Shown piece by piece: positions 21,282 to 22,329 of a stretch of DNA of 22,329 nucleotides. This DNA comes from a virus. Under the pieces are notes generated by a model. It did no database searches, was not told the DNA's origin, and worked only from the letters and a program-made list of their open reading frames with translations. How positions within the stretch are numbered: position 1 is the first letter of the stretch; every line of letters starts with the position of its first letter. Made by a program: the position numbers and the translations under genes. The stretch lies in IMG/VR virus record IMGVR_UViG_3300030329_001963, positions 1 through 22,329 of that record; one strand, written 5' to 3'.

Positions 21282-21637
21282 TACGACCTCAAAAACAAAG
21301 TAAAAGCAATTGGAATATTATTCTGTTCCTCGGTGTTAATTTGCACAATTTGGTAAACAACTGAACTAATTACAACACGATCTTTTGGTGTTGGTACATA
21401 ATCCAAATCACCTGCTGAAATGACACAAACTTTATCTTGTGCTTGAATTAAATCATTAACCTCAGAATTACCAACATCAGAAAGAACACCATTTACAACT
21501 GTATCTGCTGTGCTTTCGCTGATCGCTCCCGTTGTTGTGTTATAACTTCCAGCCGTTACTTTTCTAATCGTCACAGAACCACCAAGAGCTTTTAAACTCT
21601 TAGATGCTGCTTTCTTTAGAGAGGAGGCAAGACCCAT
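21281..21637 (-). CDS. Head closure protein, lambda FII-like, 118 aa
   Basis: A 118-aa protein with a basic helical start (LASSLKKAASKSLKALGGSV), a strand domain (VTIRKVTAGSYNTTTGAISE, TVVNGVLSDVG) and the ending YVPTPKDRVVISSVVYQIVQ then INTEEQNNIPIAFTLFLRS. The P-x-x-x-DRV-x-x...YxIVxI pattern is that of neck/head-closure proteins of the gpFII/HK97 gp7-like group. It lies between the 76-aa gene and the gp10-like gene, each joined by a one-base overlap. Confidence 0.78.
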   Translation of the reverse strand: MGLASSLKKAASKSLKALGGSVTIRKVTAGSYNTTTGAISESTADTVVNGVLSDVGNSEVNDLIQAQDKVCVISAGDLDYVPTPKDRVVISSVVYQIVQINTEEQNNIPIAFTLFLRS

Positions 21638-21867
21638 TACAAACTATATGCAATAACAGTTCCACTATCTAATTTAACGCTAGTTATAACGCCGCAAACC
21701 TCACCTGTTGCACTTACGCTGATCCCTGTTAAGTCACCTGTAATATTTTCAGCAACAAGCGTATTAATAACAGCATCATTTAAGGCAACTACTTTGCCAA
21801 ATCTTCCTGTATGGGCGGCTGTATCATTGATAATTTTTGCTGCTGGGTAGTCGTAACCGTATCCCAT
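21637..21867 (-). CDS. Small beta-rich structural protein, 76 aa
   Basis: A 76-aa protein (GYGYDYPAAKIINDTAAHTG, FGKVVALNDAVINTLVAENI, TGDLTGISVSATGEVCGVIT, SVKLDSGTVIAYSL). The ending, ITSVKLDSGTVIAY, is a motif I recall from short proteins encoded near head or fibre genes of many phages. A decoration, neck-spike or fibre-base role is possible. It is coupled to the next gene by a one-base overlap and starts 2 nt after the adaptor stop. Confidence 0.6.
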   Translation of the reverse strand: MGYGYDYPAAKIINDTAAHTGRFGKVVALNDAVINTLVAENITGDLTGISVSATGEVCGVITSVKLDSGTVIAYSL

Positions 21868-21869
21868 GA

Positions 21870-22329
21870 TTAAGCCCTCTTGATTGAAATGTTTGCTGGT
21901 GTGCTGATTCTAATCCCATTCAGGTACTCTTGAAACAATGGAGGAACTTGATCAGCACCAACCGCCCCAAAGAAACGAGGCGTTACATTAATAGACCCAA
22001 TAGAAACTGCATTAAAATTCTCTAGTCCTGATAGTCCCAAAGCATCACGATTATTATTTAAAAAAACAGCTAAAACAACCTGTGCTTTTTTTACTCTATC
22101 TGGGATTTCTGTGTCAGTGTAATAATCAGCAACTAAACGATTAGGAAAACTTAAGCCATAAAGGTTTGTATAAGTATCAGGTTTTCTTACTCCTGACCTC
22201 GGCCATTGAAGTGCTTGAGTATCAGCTACCCTTGAACCTAAAAATCTTTCTCTATCAATTCTTTGTGCTGCTGTATATAAAGCCCGATTTCTATAGTCAT
22301 CACTTGTTGAGCCAGCTTCCCATGCTTGC
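21870..22329 (-). CDS. Head-tail adaptor (DnaT-like family), partial
   Basis: The frame enters from the right edge and ends TAA 21872-21870, giving 152 visible residues. The sequence RALYTAAQRIDRERFLGSRV, then DTQALQWPRSGVRKPD, IPDRVKKAQVVLAVFLNNNR and a C-terminal strand segment matches the phage family often labelled DnaT-like ssDNA-binding; QALxWPRxGV and IPxxVKxA are its signature. In this place it is the gp6-like connector ring between portal and head closure protein. The N-terminus lies outside the window. Confidence 0.8.
   Translation of the reverse strand, partial: QAWEAGSTSDDYRNRALYTAAQRIDRERFLGSRVADTQALQWPRSGVRKPDTYTNLYGLSFPNRLVADYYTDTEIPDRVKKAQVVLAVFLNNNRDALGLSGLENFNAVSIGSINVTPRFFGAVGADQVPPLFQEYLNGIRISTPANISIKRA

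Overview
This 22.3 kb AT-rich window is part of a tailed-phage (or prophage) genome with a lambda-type, long non-contractile tail, so a siphovirus. The minus strand from about 22329 down to 11106 follows the lambda tail gene order: head-tail adaptor, head closure (FII-like), tail completion (Z/HK97 gp10-like), terminator (U-like), tail tube (V-like), assembly chaperones G and G-T, tape measure (H), then M, L, K, I and J. A long side-fibre gene follows (8926-11061). The host is probably a marine picocyanobacterium (Synechococcus/Prochlorococcus). This rests on the low GC, on the fibre N-terminus, and above all on a block of small secreted or membrane proteins at 5480-8899 that I recognise from memory as typical of marine cyanophages. 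No database search was possible.

The plus strand from 246 to 4230 is a tightly packed early/recombination operon whose genes mostly overlap by ATGA or sit 0-2 nt apart. It holds two tiny proteins, a RecE-like PD-(D/E)XK exonuclease, an ERF-family annealing protein, an unknown, an excisionase-like HTH protein, and a small protein with an SSB-like acidic C-terminus. Next come a 303-aa protein whose C-terminal block closely resembles the anti-CRISPR AcrVA2, an unknown with a perfect Shine-Dalgarno, and a zinc-ribbon protein. The exonuclease, annealase and SSB-like protein together look like a complete phage homologous-recombination set. The HTH protein hints at a temperate lifestyle, but no integrase is in view.

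The middle (4225-5434) is a junction of very small genes: a minus-strand micro-operon of three coupled genes, two plus-strand intrinsic terminators, a possible 36-aa Cys-rich peptide and a small membrane protein. The block 5480-7495 (plus) encodes a membrane protein and three consecutive exported proteins. It converges on 7464-8899 (minus), which encodes a Pro-rich membrane protein, a one-TM protein, a coiled coil and a small acidic protein next to the fibre.

The main points for a second look are: the AcrVA2-like protein in a likely cyanophage; an unannotated T reading frame probably reached by a -1 frameshift from G; a secreted-protein gene at 6881 with no standard start codon, where ATA overlaps TAA in place of the usual ATGA; an Ig-like domain found in both M and J; the 17-residue-repeat fibre with an S74 self-cleaving chaperone; and an ORF at the left edge interrupted by one in-frame TAA.
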